Of a stretch of DNA of 17,023 nt, positions 7,010-14,817 are shown one piece after another. Each line of letters opens with the position of its first letter. Within the stretch, counting starts at the first letter, position 1. The notes under the pieces were generated by a model, which saw nothing but the letters and a program-made list of their open reading frames with translations, had not been told where the DNA came from and made no database searches. The DNA comes from SIG440 sp045591035 (GTDB lineage Bacteria > Bacillota > Clostridia > Monoglobales > Monoglobaceae): assembly GCA_045591035.1 (NCBI GenBank), contig JAZNSG010000010.1:1-17023 (forward strand), read 5' to 3'. The position numbers and the translations under genes are program-made.

Positions 7010-7987
7010 ATGAAATCTATTTATGAAGTCAATACGGAACTCAATATTCCTATATATCAACAGCTTGTGGATGCTATTTGCGTTGCAATAAAAAATGGTA
7101 GTCTTGCATCAGGGCAGCAGCTTCCCACTGTTCAGGAAATGATTGAAGAAGTTGGCGTAGCACGAGGCACTGTAAAACGTGCATATGACGAACTTGAACG
7201 GATTGGACTTGTGGAAAAAGCACAAGGAAGAGGAACTTTTGTAAAATATCAGCCGGCAAATTCAGGAAGCAGAAAAGAACAAGCTATGGCTGCTATTGAT
7301 GAGGTCTTTGACCGATTAGAAGGAATGGGACTTTCGCCATCTGAGATAAACATATTTTTGAATCTGAAACTTCGTGAACGTTCTCAGGAGGAAACTCATG
7401 TAAAGGTTGCGGTGGTTGAATCTAATCCTGAGAATCTGTCGCAGATGTCTGAACAGCTTAGACATATTGATGAGCTTGATTTGTATTCTTATACATTTGA
7501 CAGCATAAAACAGTATCCTTATAAATTGAGTGAGGATTTTGATCTCATTGTAACAACATCTTTACACTCTCAATATCTGGAGAATGTTGTCCCCGACAAA
7601 AAAAGAATAGCACGAGTAGCGCTAAGACCCTCTGCCCGTTGTTTGTCACATATTATCAAACTTCGCACGGGTAAAAAAATCGGCGTTGTAGGATACAGTG
7701 TGCGCTTTGCTGAACTTATATATGAAACATGTGATATATATGCGGAAGATGTTGTATTAAGCAAACCATTGATTATAAGTGATGGTGAAGATTTGGGGGA
7801 ATATCTTAGCGGAAAAGATACGATTCTTGTACCTAAAAATTATGGAAAATACTTTGATAGCAATACAGTTAAGGCTATATCAAGGTTTAAAGGTGATGTG
7901 ATTGAATGTAATTATGAGATGGACGAAGGCTCTGTTTTGTATCTTGAAACTAAAATCAAAAAAATCCGCCATGAAAAAATGATTTAA
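7010..7987 (+). CDS. GntR-family regulator of the glutamate-fermentation genes
   Basis: A transcription factor of 325 residues. Residues about 12-80 form the GntR winged helix (IPIYQQLVDAI, LPTVQEMIEEVGVARGTVKR, GRGTFVKY). A helical linker follows (about 88-130). The C-terminal half (from THVKVAVVESN) looks like an alpha/beta sensor domain, with strands such as DLIVTTS and KKIGVVGYS; I do not recognise it as a standard FCD, UTRA or aminotransferase domain. The start is ATG 7010, behind GAGGG at 6998-7002. An earlier in-frame start at 6968 would lie in the promoter. The gene sits alone between the mesaconase and mutase operons, with a perfect palindrome on its promoter. It is probably an autorepressor that also controls both neighbouring operons. 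The effector is unknown; glutamate or a pathway intermediate is plausible. Confidence 0.85.
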   Translation: MKSIYEVNTELNIPIYQQLVDAICVAIKNGSLASGQQLPTVQEMIEEVGVARGTVKRAYDELERIGLVEKAQGRGTFVKYQPANSGSRKEQAMAAIDEVFDRLEGMGLSPSEINIFLNLKLRERSQEETHVKVAVVESNPENLSQMSEQLRHIDELDLYSYTFDSIKQYPYKLSEDFDLIVTTSLHSQYLENVVPDKKRIARVALRPSARCLSHIIKLRTGKKIGVVGYSVRFAELIYETCDIYAEDVVLSKPLIISDGEDLGEYLSGKDTILVPKNYGKYFDSNTVKAISRFKGDVIECNYEMDEGSVLYLETKIKKIRHEKMI

Positions 7988-8012
7988 AAAATGATTAAAA
8001 TGCCATTTTGTC

Positions 8013-8070
8013 TTGATAAATGATATATCACATTGCATTATATAGATATATAACAATTATAGTTATATCT
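8013..8070 (+). promoter_or_regulatory. Predicted glmS promoter and GntR-type operator
   Basis: A -35 TTGATA (8013-8018) and a modest -10 CATTAT (8036-8041) are 17 bp apart. Directly downstream, 8044-8070 holds an imperfect inverted repeat running from AGATATATAAC to GTTATATCT. It includes TATATAACAATT (8047-8058), identical to the right part of the gntR operator. The position over the start site fits repression by the same protein. No cobalamin riboswitch is visible in this short leader. Confidence 0.55.
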
Positions 8071-8094
8071 AAATTAACATAATGAGGTAATGAT

Positions 8095-8526
8095 ATGGAT
8101 AACAAAGAAAAGAAAGTCCTGGTCATCGGTGTTATTGGTGCCGATGTTCATGCTGTTGGCAACAAGATTCTGTACCATGCTTTTACTCAAGCGGGGTTTG
8201 ATGTTGTGAACCTTGGCGTTATGGTCTCACAGGAAGAATACATCGCAGCAGCTATTGAATCCGGTGCAGACGCCATTGTTATTTCATCCCTTTACGGACG
8301 GGGAGAACTTGACTGCCGTGGTATGCGCGAAAAGTGTGATGAGGCAGGTCTTAAGGGAATCCCGCTTTTAGTGGGAGGAAAAATTGTTATTGGCAAACAG
8401 AAATTTGAGGATGTAGAAAAACGCTTCAAGGCAATGGGCTTTGACCGTGCATTTCCTCCGGGAACTTCACCTGAAACAACTATTGAGGCTCTTCGTCAGC
8501 TACTTAATATGGATGGTGTCGATTAA
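8095..8526 (+). CDS. glmS: Glutamate mutase sigma (B12-binding) subunit
   Basis: This is the small subunit of adenosylcobalamin-dependent glutamate mutase, which converts L-glutamate to (2S,3S)-3-methylaspartate. The 143 residues form a Rossmann-like B12 domain. The base-off/His-on motif DVHAVG is at 17-22, with His19 as the lower cobalt ligand, followed by SSLYG at 65-69 and LLVGGKIVIG near 91-100. These match the DxHxxG...SxL...GG signature of this family. The ribosome-binding site GAGGT lies 6 bp before ATG 8095. The stop codon overlaps the glmL start (TAATG). It is the first gene of the mutase operon and pairs with GlmE, encoded two genes downstream; the order S-L-E followed by mal is the classic one in glutamate-fermenting clostridia. 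Confidence 0.96.
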   Translation: MDNKEKKVLVIGVIGADVHAVGNKILYHAFTQAGFDVVNLGVMVSQEEYIAAAIESGADAIVISSLYGRGELDCRGMREKCDEAGLKGIPLLVGGKIVIGKQKFEDVEKRFKAMGFDRAFPPGTSPETTIEALRQLLNMDGVD

Positions 8527-9917
8527 TGAAAAATGTCTTGCTAATTGATTTCGGCAGTACATATACAAAGCTTACAGCGGTAGATATTGACAAAGAAGAG
8601 ATTCTTGGAACAGCCGCATCGTATACCACAGTCCAGACTGATATAAATGACGGTCTTAATAAAGGACTTAAGGTTTTAGAACAAAAAACCGGAGAAATCA
8701 AGTATGATGCTTGTTACGCCTGTTCGTCTGCTGCAGGAGGTCTTCGGATGGTTACAAGCGGTCTTGTGCCGGAACTTACCGGAGAGGCTGCAAAACTCGC
8801 AAGTCTTGGGGCAGGAGCAAAAGCGGTAGGGATATATGCTTTTGAGCTGACTGAGGATGACATTGAAGAAATCAATAAAACAAATCCGGATATTTTTCTT
8901 TTGGTAGGCGGAACTGATGGCGGCAATAAGTAATGCATTTTGCATAATGCGAAAATGCTGGCAGATATGAAGCCGGATTTTCCCATTGTAATTGCAGGTA
9001 ACCGCACGGCAGCAAAAGAGTGTCAGGAGATACTCAAGGACTGTGAGGTTTATGTTTGTCCCAATGTTATGCCAAAATTCGGCGTACTTCAAATAGAACC
9101 TGCTCAAAAACAGATTCGTGAAATCTTTCTGAATAGAATTATTCAGGCAAAGGGACTAAGCAAAGCCGCAGAACTTTTATCAGACATTATGATGCCCACA
9201 CCGTCGGCTGTTCTTCAGGCGATGGAACTTCTTGCAAAGGGCTGTGATGACGAGCTTGGAATCGGTGACTTGATAGCTGTAGACGTAGGTGGTGCTACGA
9301 CTGATGTTTATTCAATCGCTGACGGAATGCCCGAGCATATGAACACAGTGTACAAAGGACTGCCTGAGCCTTATGCAAAACGTACGGTAGAAGGCGATAT
9401 TGGTATGCGGTACAGTATCCAGGGTATTGTTGATGCTGCGGGATTAAATCGGATATGTGAGCTTTCCGGCCTTTCGACAGAAAGAGCACAGGCTTTGATA
9501 GATGATTTAAAACAAAATACCGATAAAGTGCCAAACGGTGACAGCGAAATGGAAGCTTTGGATTATGCATTAGCTTCATGTGCCATAGAAGAAGCTGTTA
9601 CGCGTCACGCAGGTACGATTTCAGAAACATATACAATGATGGGACAGACCTTCGTTCAGGAAGGGAAAAATCTGACCAAAGTAAAACAAATCGTGGTGAC
9701 AGGCGGCAGCCTTATCCACACAAAGAGGACAGAAGAAATTGCTTCATTCGCCCTCTATTCACCAGCAAATCCAGCATCACTCAGACCAAAATGTGCTGAT
9801 GTTTGGGTGGATAGAACGTATATTTTGGTTGCAATGGGATTACTTTCATCATATTATCCCAAAACAGCCTTACGAATAATGAAAAAGGAGCTTGAATACT
9901 ATGGATATTCAAAATAA
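8526..9917 (+). pseudogene. glmL: Glutamate mutase reactivating ATPase MutL/GlmL with an in-frame TAA
   Basis: MutL-family proteins are ASKHA-fold ATPases encoded between the two mutase subunits; they are thought to rescue mutase with damaged cobalamin. The reading frame covers 463 codons plus the stop, the normal family length. It has the N-terminal phosphate loop LIDFGSTYTK at 6-15, CSSAAGGLRMV at 66-76, DVGGATTDVYS after mid-protein and VVTGGSLIHT towards the C terminus. Codon 136 is TAA (8931-8933), in the same frame, inside the conserved stretch GGTDGGNK*CILHNAKMLA where family members have Glu. One G-to-T change would explain it. A TTG at 8940 could restart only weakly, with no ribosome-binding site. 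The gene overlaps glmS by 1 bp and glmE by 17 bp. Error, true nonsense mutation and read-through all remain open. Confidence 0.9.
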
Positions 9918-11352
9918 ACGCATTTCAGACGGTGAATTTGAACGAATTCGGCAGGAAGTTTTAACACAATGGCCAACCGGAAAAGATGTAAATTTTGAAG
10001 AGGCAGTTGAGTATCACAAATCTATGCCTGAGTCAAGAAAGTTTTCTAAAAAACTTTTAGATGCAAAACGTAATAACCGTATATTGGTTCAACCTCGTGC
10101 AGGTGTTCCCGTTATTGAAGAGCATATAAAGCTTATGCAGTATCTGGAAGAACACGGTGAGGCTGATTTGCTTCCATCAACTATTGACAGTTACACTCGT
10201 CAGAACAGATATGAAGAGGCAGAAAACGGTATATCAGAGTCTCTTCGTTTGGACAGAGCGATGCTCAATGGATTTCCTGCGGTTAATCATGGTGTTGCAA
10301 AGTGCCGTCAGGTTATCGAAAGTGTCAATGTGCCTATGCAGGTTCGTCATGGCACACCTGATGCAAGACTTTTGACCGAAATCACATATGCCGGAGGCTT
10401 TACAAGTTATGAAGGCGGTGGTATCTCGTATAACCTGCCTTATTGCAAGAATATTCCTATGGAGAGAACAATCCGCGACTGGCAATATGTTGACCGTTTG
10501 ACAGGTATTTATGAAGAAATGGGTGTTTCCATTAACCGCGAACCATATGGACCTTTAACGGGAACATTGGTGCCTCCTTGTGTATCTCATGCAGCTGCAA
10601 TTATCGAAGCTTTACTTGCTGCGGAGCAAGGGGTAAAGAACATAACTGTTGGTTATGGTCAGTGTGGTAATCTTGTGCAGGATATTGCTGCTATTCGCAC
10701 ATTGCAGGAATTGACTGATGATTATTTGAAACAGTATGGATACTCTGATGTAGAAGTTACCACTGTTCTTCATCAATGGATGGGTGGTTTCCCTGCTGAT
10801 GAGGCAAAGGCCTTTGGTGTTATTTCTTCAGGAAGCTTGATTGCTGCTTTGTCAAAGGCAACCAAAGTAATTGTAAAAACTCCTCACGAAGCGGTTGGAA
10901 TTCCTACAATGGAGGCAAATGCTCAAGGTCTTCGTTGTACAAAACAGGTTGTTAATATGCTTGCAGACCAGGATTACCATTCAGATAGTCTGGAACAGGA
11001 AAAAGAGATAATCCGTCAGGAAACCCGTGCTATTGTTGACAAATGTTTTGAACTTGGAAACGGTGATATAGCTGTTGGTGTTTGCCGAGGCGTTGAGGCC
11101 GGCGTGCTTGATGTTCCGTTTGCTCCTTGTCGTGCAAATGTGGGCAAGATGCTTCCTTGTCGTGACAATGATGGTGCTGTTCGTATTTTGGAAATAGGTA
11201 ATCTTCCGTTCAGTAAAGAAATAATTGATTTCCATAAAGAGAAGATTGAAATTCGTGCAGCTGCTGAAAAACGCAAGGCATCATTCCAGATGGTAATTGA
11301 TGATGTATATGCTATTGGTAAAGGTCGTTTGGTTGGCCGTCCAAAATATTAA
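9901..11352 (+). CDS. glmE: Glutamate mutase epsilon (catalytic) subunit
   Basis: GlmE is the large TIM-barrel subunit of glutamate mutase; it binds glutamate and, with GlmS and adenosylcobalamin, carries out the radical carbon-skeleton rearrangement. The 483 residues equal the length I recall for the Clostridium cochlearium enzyme. Near-invariant blocks are present: QPRAGVP, ADLLPSTIDSYTRQNRYEEA, RHGTPDARLL, EGGGISYNLPY, NREPYGPLTGTLVPP, TVGYGQCGNLVQDIAA, HQWMGGFPADEAKAFGV, VKTPHEAVGIPT and a C-terminal SFQMVIDDVYAIGKGRL. The ATG at 9901 is preceded by AAGGAG at 9885-9890, better than a TTG nine bases earlier. The gene starts inside the end of glmL and is followed after 18 bp by mal. Confidence 0.97.
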   Translation: MDIQNKRISDGEFERIRQEVLTQWPTGKDVNFEEAVEYHKSMPESRKFSKKLLDAKRNNRILVQPRAGVPVIEEHIKLMQYLEEHGEADLLPSTIDSYTRQNRYEEAENGISESLRLDRAMLNGFPAVNHGVAKCRQVIESVNVPMQVRHGTPDARLLTEITYAGGFTSYEGGGISYNLPYCKNIPMERTIRDWQYVDRLTGIYEEMGVSINREPYGPLTGTLVPPCVSHAAAIIEALLAAEQGVKNITVGYGQCGNLVQDIAAIRTLQELTDDYLKQYGYSDVEVTTVLHQWMGGFPADEAKAFGVISSGSLIAALSKATKVIVKTPHEAVGIPTMEANAQGLRCTKQVVNMLADQDYHSDSLEQEKEIIRQETRAIVDKCFELGNGDIAVGVCRGVEAGVLDVPFAPCRANVGKMLPCRDNDGAVRILEIGNLPFSKEIIDFHKEKIEIRAAAEKRKASFQMVIDDVYAIGKGRLVGRPKY

Positions 11353-11370
11353 TAAGGAGACAGATGTGCT

Positions 11371-12624
11371 ATGAAAATTATAGATGTTGTATGTTCCCCC
11401 GGACGTACCGGTTTTTACTTCGATGATCAGCGTGCAATTAAACAGGGTGCAGGTCACGATGGGGTGTTTTATATAGGAAATCCTGTAACTGAGGGATTTC
11501 GTGCTGTTCGTCAGGCCGGTGAGTCTATTTCGGTAATGATAGTATTAGAGGATGGTCAGATTGCTTTTGGTGATTGTGCGGCTGTTCAGTATTCAGGTGC
11601 AGGCGGACGTGCCCCGTTGTTTTTAGCAGAAGATTTTATTCCCGTTATTGAAAAGTTCATAAAACCCGAGCTTGTTGGCAAAGAAGCTGATAATTTCCGT
11701 GGTCTTTGTGAGATGATGGAAGCAATTCAGGTTGACGGAAAACGTCTTCACACAGCTATCCGTTATGGTGTTTCTCAGGCAATTTTGGATGCTGTTGCAA
11801 AAGCAACCGGCAAAATGATGTGTGAGGTTGTAGCTGATGAATATGGCTGCAAGGTATCTGAAACTCCTATCCCTATTTTCACTCAGTCCGGTGATGACCG
11901 CTATGACAACTCAGATAAGATGATTATTAAGGGAGCTCAGGTTCTTCCACACGCTCTTATCAATAATGTTGATACAAAGCTTGGCAGAAACGGTGAAAAA
12001 CTTGCTGAATATGTTGAATGGTTGCGTAATCGTATTTTGGAATTCCGCACAGATGAAGCTTATTCTCCCATTATGCACATAGATGTATATGGTACTATCG
12101 GTGCAGCATTCGGAAATAATAATTACAAAGCAATGGCAGATTACATAGAGAAGCTTGGTGAAATTGCAAAACCCTTTAAACTACGCATTGAGGGCCCCAT
12201 GGACTGTGACTGTGATCGTGAAACACAACTTGTGGCACTTGCTGCATTGACAAAAGAGTTAGATGACCGTGGCTGCGATGTAGAGCTTGTTGCAGACGAA
12301 TGGTGTAACACTCTTGAGGATATCAAGCTCTTTGCTGACAAAAAAGCGGGCCATATGGTGCAGATAAAAACACCTGACCTTGGTGGTATAAATAATACCA
12401 TTGAAGCAGTATTATATTGTAAAGAAAAAGGAATAGGTGCTTATCAGGGCGGTACATGTAACGAAACAGATCGTAGTGCTCAGGTGTGCGTACATTGTGC
12501 TATGGCAACCCAGCCTGTTCAGATTCTTGCAAAACCCGGTATGGGTGTTGACGAAGGCTTTATGATTGTCTATAATGAAATGAATCGTATTTTGGCAATA
12601 AGAAAGGCAAAAAAGGCTTTGTAA
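11371..12624 (+). CDS. mal: Methylaspartate ammonia-lyase (3-methylaspartase)
   Basis: This enolase-superfamily enzyme deaminates (2S,3S)-3-methylaspartate to mesaconate and ammonia. Its 417 residues compare with 413 in Clostridium tetanomorphum. The N-terminal capping domain carries FYFDDQRAIKQGAGHDG and the barrel carries the active site. By alignment to the C. tetanomorphum enzyme, His194 (VLPH), Mg ligands D238 (MHIDVYG), E274 (RIEGPMD) and D309 (VADEW), and the catalytic Lys333 (VQIKTPDLGG) are all present. The substrate-loop motif GGTCNETDRSAQV is at 360-372. A ribosome-binding site AAGGAG lies 11 bp upstream. It is the last gene of the operon, with a strong terminator beginning 27 bp after its stop. 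Its product mesaconate feeds the hydratase encoded in the upstream operon. Confidence 0.97.
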   Translation: MKIIDVVCSPGRTGFYFDDQRAIKQGAGHDGVFYIGNPVTEGFRAVRQAGESISVMIVLEDGQIAFGDCAAVQYSGAGGRAPLFLAEDFIPVIEKFIKPELVGKEADNFRGLCEMMEAIQVDGKRLHTAIRYGVSQAILDAVAKATGKMMCEVVADEYGCKVSETPIPIFTQSGDDRYDNSDKMIIKGAQVLPHALINNVDTKLGRNGEKLAEYVEWLRNRILEFRTDEAYSPIMHIDVYGTIGAAFGNNNYKAMADYIEKLGEIAKPFKLRIEGPMDCDCDRETQLVALAALTKELDDRGCDVELVADEWCNTLEDIKLFADKKAGHMVQIKTPDLGGINNTIEAVLYCKEKGIGAYQGGTCNETDRSAQVCVHCAMATQPVQILAKPGMGVDEGFMIVYNEMNRILAIRKAKKAL

Positions 12625-12651
12625 TAAGGATAAAATTGCTGAAAATTTAAG

Positions 12652-12698
12652 AAACAAGAAGCATAACTTGGTTGGTGGCTATGCTTCTTGTTTTTATT
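12652..12698 (+). terminator. Strong rho-independent terminator after mal
   Basis: Perfect 14-bp arms (12652-12665, AAACAAGAAGCATA, and 12680-12693) enclose a 14-nt loop and are followed by TTTTTATT (12691-12698). This closes the glutamate mutase operon and separates it from the etf genes. Confidence 0.9.
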
Positions 12699-12730
12699 TG
12701 TGCAAAGTATACTGATTTCAAAAGATTTAC

Positions 12731-12759
12731 TTGCAATTATTAAGCATTTATGATATAAT
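12731..12759 (+). promoter_or_regulatory. Predicted promoter of the etfBA-dehydrogenase operon
   Basis: A -35 TTGCAA (12731-12736) is 17 bp from an extended -10, TGATATAAT (12751-12759). The roughly 70-nt leader has a small inverted repeat TTCTTC/GAAGAA just before the GGAGG ribosome-binding site. I see no copy of the GTTATATAAC operator here, so this unit is probably not under the GntR protein. Confidence 0.7.
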
Positions 12760-12832
12760 TACCAAATTAGGAAATCAAACATTGTTTAAGGTTCTAATGG
12801 ATTTTCTTCGGAAGAACAAGGGAGGAAAGAAA

Positions 12833-13618
12833 ATGAACATTGTAGTATGTATTAAACAAGTTCCAAGCACCAACAAGGTCGAGGTTGATCCGGTAACAGG
12901 TGTTCTTAAAAGAAACGGTGTCGAGTCAAAGATGAATCCGTATGATTTGTATGCATTGGAAACCGCTTTTGTTTTAAAAGAGAAAATGGGTGGTAAGGTT
13001 AGTGTTATTACAATGGGACCGCCCCAATCAGCAGAAATTATAAGAGAAGCATTCTCTATGGGCGCGGATGAAGGATATTTGCTCACAGACAGAAAGTTTG
13101 CAGGTGCGGATGTTCTTGCAACAAGCTATGCTATTTCACAGGGAATTATGAAATGCGATGGTTTTGATGTTATTATATGCGGAAAACAAACGACTGATGG
13201 CGATACTGCACAGGTTGGCACAGAAATAGCTGAATGGATGGGAATATCTTCACTTTCAAATGTTCGAAGAATTGTTGAATGTGATGAAAAATCCATTACA
13301 GTTGAAATGGAAATGTCAACATCTGTTGAGGTTTCAAAAATCCAGTTCCCGTGTCTGATCAGTGTTGATAAAGACATTTTTGTTCCGAGGCTTCCGTCGT
13401 ATTTGAAAAAGAAAGCCACAAAGGATAGAGAGATTCACACACTTACATTAGGCGACCTTAATGATAAAGATGAAAATGCTTATGGTTTAAACGGCTCTCC
13501 TACCCAGGTACAATCTATTTTCCCTCCTGAAAGCAATAAAAACAGAGAGCTTTGGATGGATGAAGGGGATGCCCCTGATAAAATATACAACAAACTTAAA
13601 GAATTAAAGTTTGTATAA
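12833..13618 (+). CDS. etfB: Electron transfer flavoprotein beta subunit (LctB-like)
   Basis: EtfB is one half of an Etf heterodimer. In bifurcating and confurcating Etfs it binds the flavin that exchanges electrons with NAD(H). The 261 residues begin with the typical MNIVVCIKQVP and contain KMNPYDLYALE, VITMGPPQSAEIIREAFSMGADEGYLL, CGKQTTDGDTAQVG (the EtfB signature region) and KIQFPCLISVDKDI. The start ATG 12833 has GGAGG 7 bp upstream; an earlier frame start near 12731 lies in the promoter and is rejected. It is the first gene of a three-gene unit with etfA and an FAD-linked dehydrogenase, the same order as lctBCD of Acetobacterium woodii. Confidence 0.93.
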   Translation: MNIVVCIKQVPSTNKVEVDPVTGVLKRNGVESKMNPYDLYALETAFVLKEKMGGKVSVITMGPPQSAEIIREAFSMGADEGYLLTDRKFAGADVLATSYAISQGIMKCDGFDVIICGKQTTDGDTAQVGTEIAEWMGISSLSNVRRIVECDEKSITVEMEMSTSVEVSKIQFPCLISVDKDIFVPRLPSYLKKKATKDREIHTLTLGDLNDKDENAYGLNGSPTQVQSIFPPESNKNRELWMDEGDAPDKIYNKLKELKFV

Positions 13619-13633
13619 GGGAGGGTATAAATC

Positions 13634-14815
13634 GTGGCGAAACTTGTTTTTTATAAAGATAAAATAAAAGATTTAGAAAGCTTTAAAAAACTTTGCCCAT
13701 TTGGAGCAATAATTGAAGAAAACGGAAATATTGTTCCAAGTCCAGCTTGTAAGATGTGTAATTTGTGCGTAAAAAAGGGTCCGGAAGGCGCAGCTGTTTT
13801 AATTGATGAAGAAATTAAGGGCGTTGATAAATCACTTTGGAATGGAATTGCAGTTTATGTCGGTCATACAGACGGTGATATTCATCCTGTTACATATGAA
13901 CTCATAGGTAAAGCAAAAGAACTTGCTGAAAAAATTAATCATAAAGTTTTTTGTGTGTTTATAGGAAGTAATATTACGGAAAAAGCGAAAGAACTTTTGT
14001 ACTATGGAGTAGATAAGGTTTATGTATATGATAATCCGCTCTTAAAGTACTACATAACAGAAAGTTACACTGCAGCTTTTGAAGATTTTATAAATAAAGT
14101 TAAGCCCAGTTCGATACTTGTAGGTGCAACAACTGTAGGCAGACAACTTGCTCCGCGTGTTGCAGCAAGGTTTAAAACAGGGCTTACTGCCGATTGTACA
14201 ATTTTAGATGTAGCAGAAAACACTGACCTTATTCAGATAAGACCTGCATTTGGCGGTAATATTATGGCGCAAATTTGTACTCCCAATAATCGTCCGCAGA
14301 TGGCGACGGTACGTTATAAGGTAATGAATGCCCCCGAAAGACAAAGTGAGCCGTCAGGTGAAATAATTATTGAAAACATCTCCGACGATAAACTCAAAAC
14401 AAATGTTGAGGTTATTTCTGTACATAAAAAAGAAAAGGTTAAGGGTATTGAAAATGCTGATGTAATTGTAGCCGTTGGCCGTGGCATAAAGTCTAAGGAT
14501 GATATAAAAATTGTGCAGGATTTGGCTGATGCTCTTGGCGCAGAACTTGCTTGTACAAGACCCCTTGTAGAATGTGGCTGGGTAGAGGCTCGTCGTCAGA
14601 TAGGATTAAGCGGAAGAACTGTAAGACCTAAGCTTATAATAACATGTGGTATATCGGGTGCAGTGCAGTTCGGAGCCGGTATGAATAATTCAGATTGCAT
14701 TATTTCAATAAACAGTGATGAAAATGCACCGATATTTAAAATTGCTAACTATGGTATAGTAGGGGATATATACACTATTGTTCCCGAACTTACAAAAATG
14801 ATAAAGGGGGAGTAA
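13634..14815 (+). CDS. etfA: Electron transfer flavoprotein alpha subunit with N-terminal ferredoxin-like domain (LctC-like)
   Basis: EtfA binds FAD and relays electrons between EtfB and the partner dehydrogenase. The 393 residues exceed a plain EtfA because of an N-terminal Cys-rich extension: C21 (CPFGAI), C39, C42 and C45 (ACKMCNLCVKKGPEGA), enough for one [4Fe-4S] cluster. The EtfA core follows (WNGIAVYVGHTDG onward), and the C-terminal FAD domain has the typical GRTVRPKLIITCGISGAVQF and FKIANYGIVGD. This architecture occurs in LctC and in caffeyl-CoA (CarE-type) Etfs that couple NAD, ferredoxin and a substrate. The start is GTG 13634 with a GGGAGGG ribosome-binding site. Two bases separate its stop from the next gene's ATG. 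It probably couples oxidation of a hydroxy acid to NAD+ with help from reduced ferredoxin; partner specificity is inferred. Confidence 0.92.
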   Translation: MAKLVFYKDKIKDLESFKKLCPFGAIIEENGNIVPSPACKMCNLCVKKGPEGAAVLIDEEIKGVDKSLWNGIAVYVGHTDGDIHPVTYELIGKAKELAEKINHKVFCVFIGSNITEKAKELLYYGVDKVYVYDNPLLKYYITESYTAAFEDFINKVKPSSILVGATTVGRQLAPRVAARFKTGLTADCTILDVAENTDLIQIRPAFGGNIMAQICTPNNRPQMATVRYKVMNAPERQSEPSGEIIIENISDDKLKTNVEVISVHKKEKVKGIENADVIVAVGRGIKSKDDIKIVQDLADALGAELACTRPLVECGWVEARRQIGLSGRTVRPKLIITCGISGAVQFGAGMNNSDCIISINSDENAPIFKIANYGIVGDIYTIVPELTKMIKGE

Positions 14816-14817
14816 TA

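Noticed and set aside
7988..8094. Cobalamin riboswitch before the B12-dependent mutase operon
   Set aside because: The leader is only about 107 bp, almost all A/T, and lacks the long conserved B12-box and stem structure.
8932..8946. Small hairpin ATGCA-TTT-TGCAT right after the glmL TAA as a read-through element
   Set aside because: Five AU-rich base pairs are too weak, and the bases simply encode the conserved CILHNAK stretch of the family.
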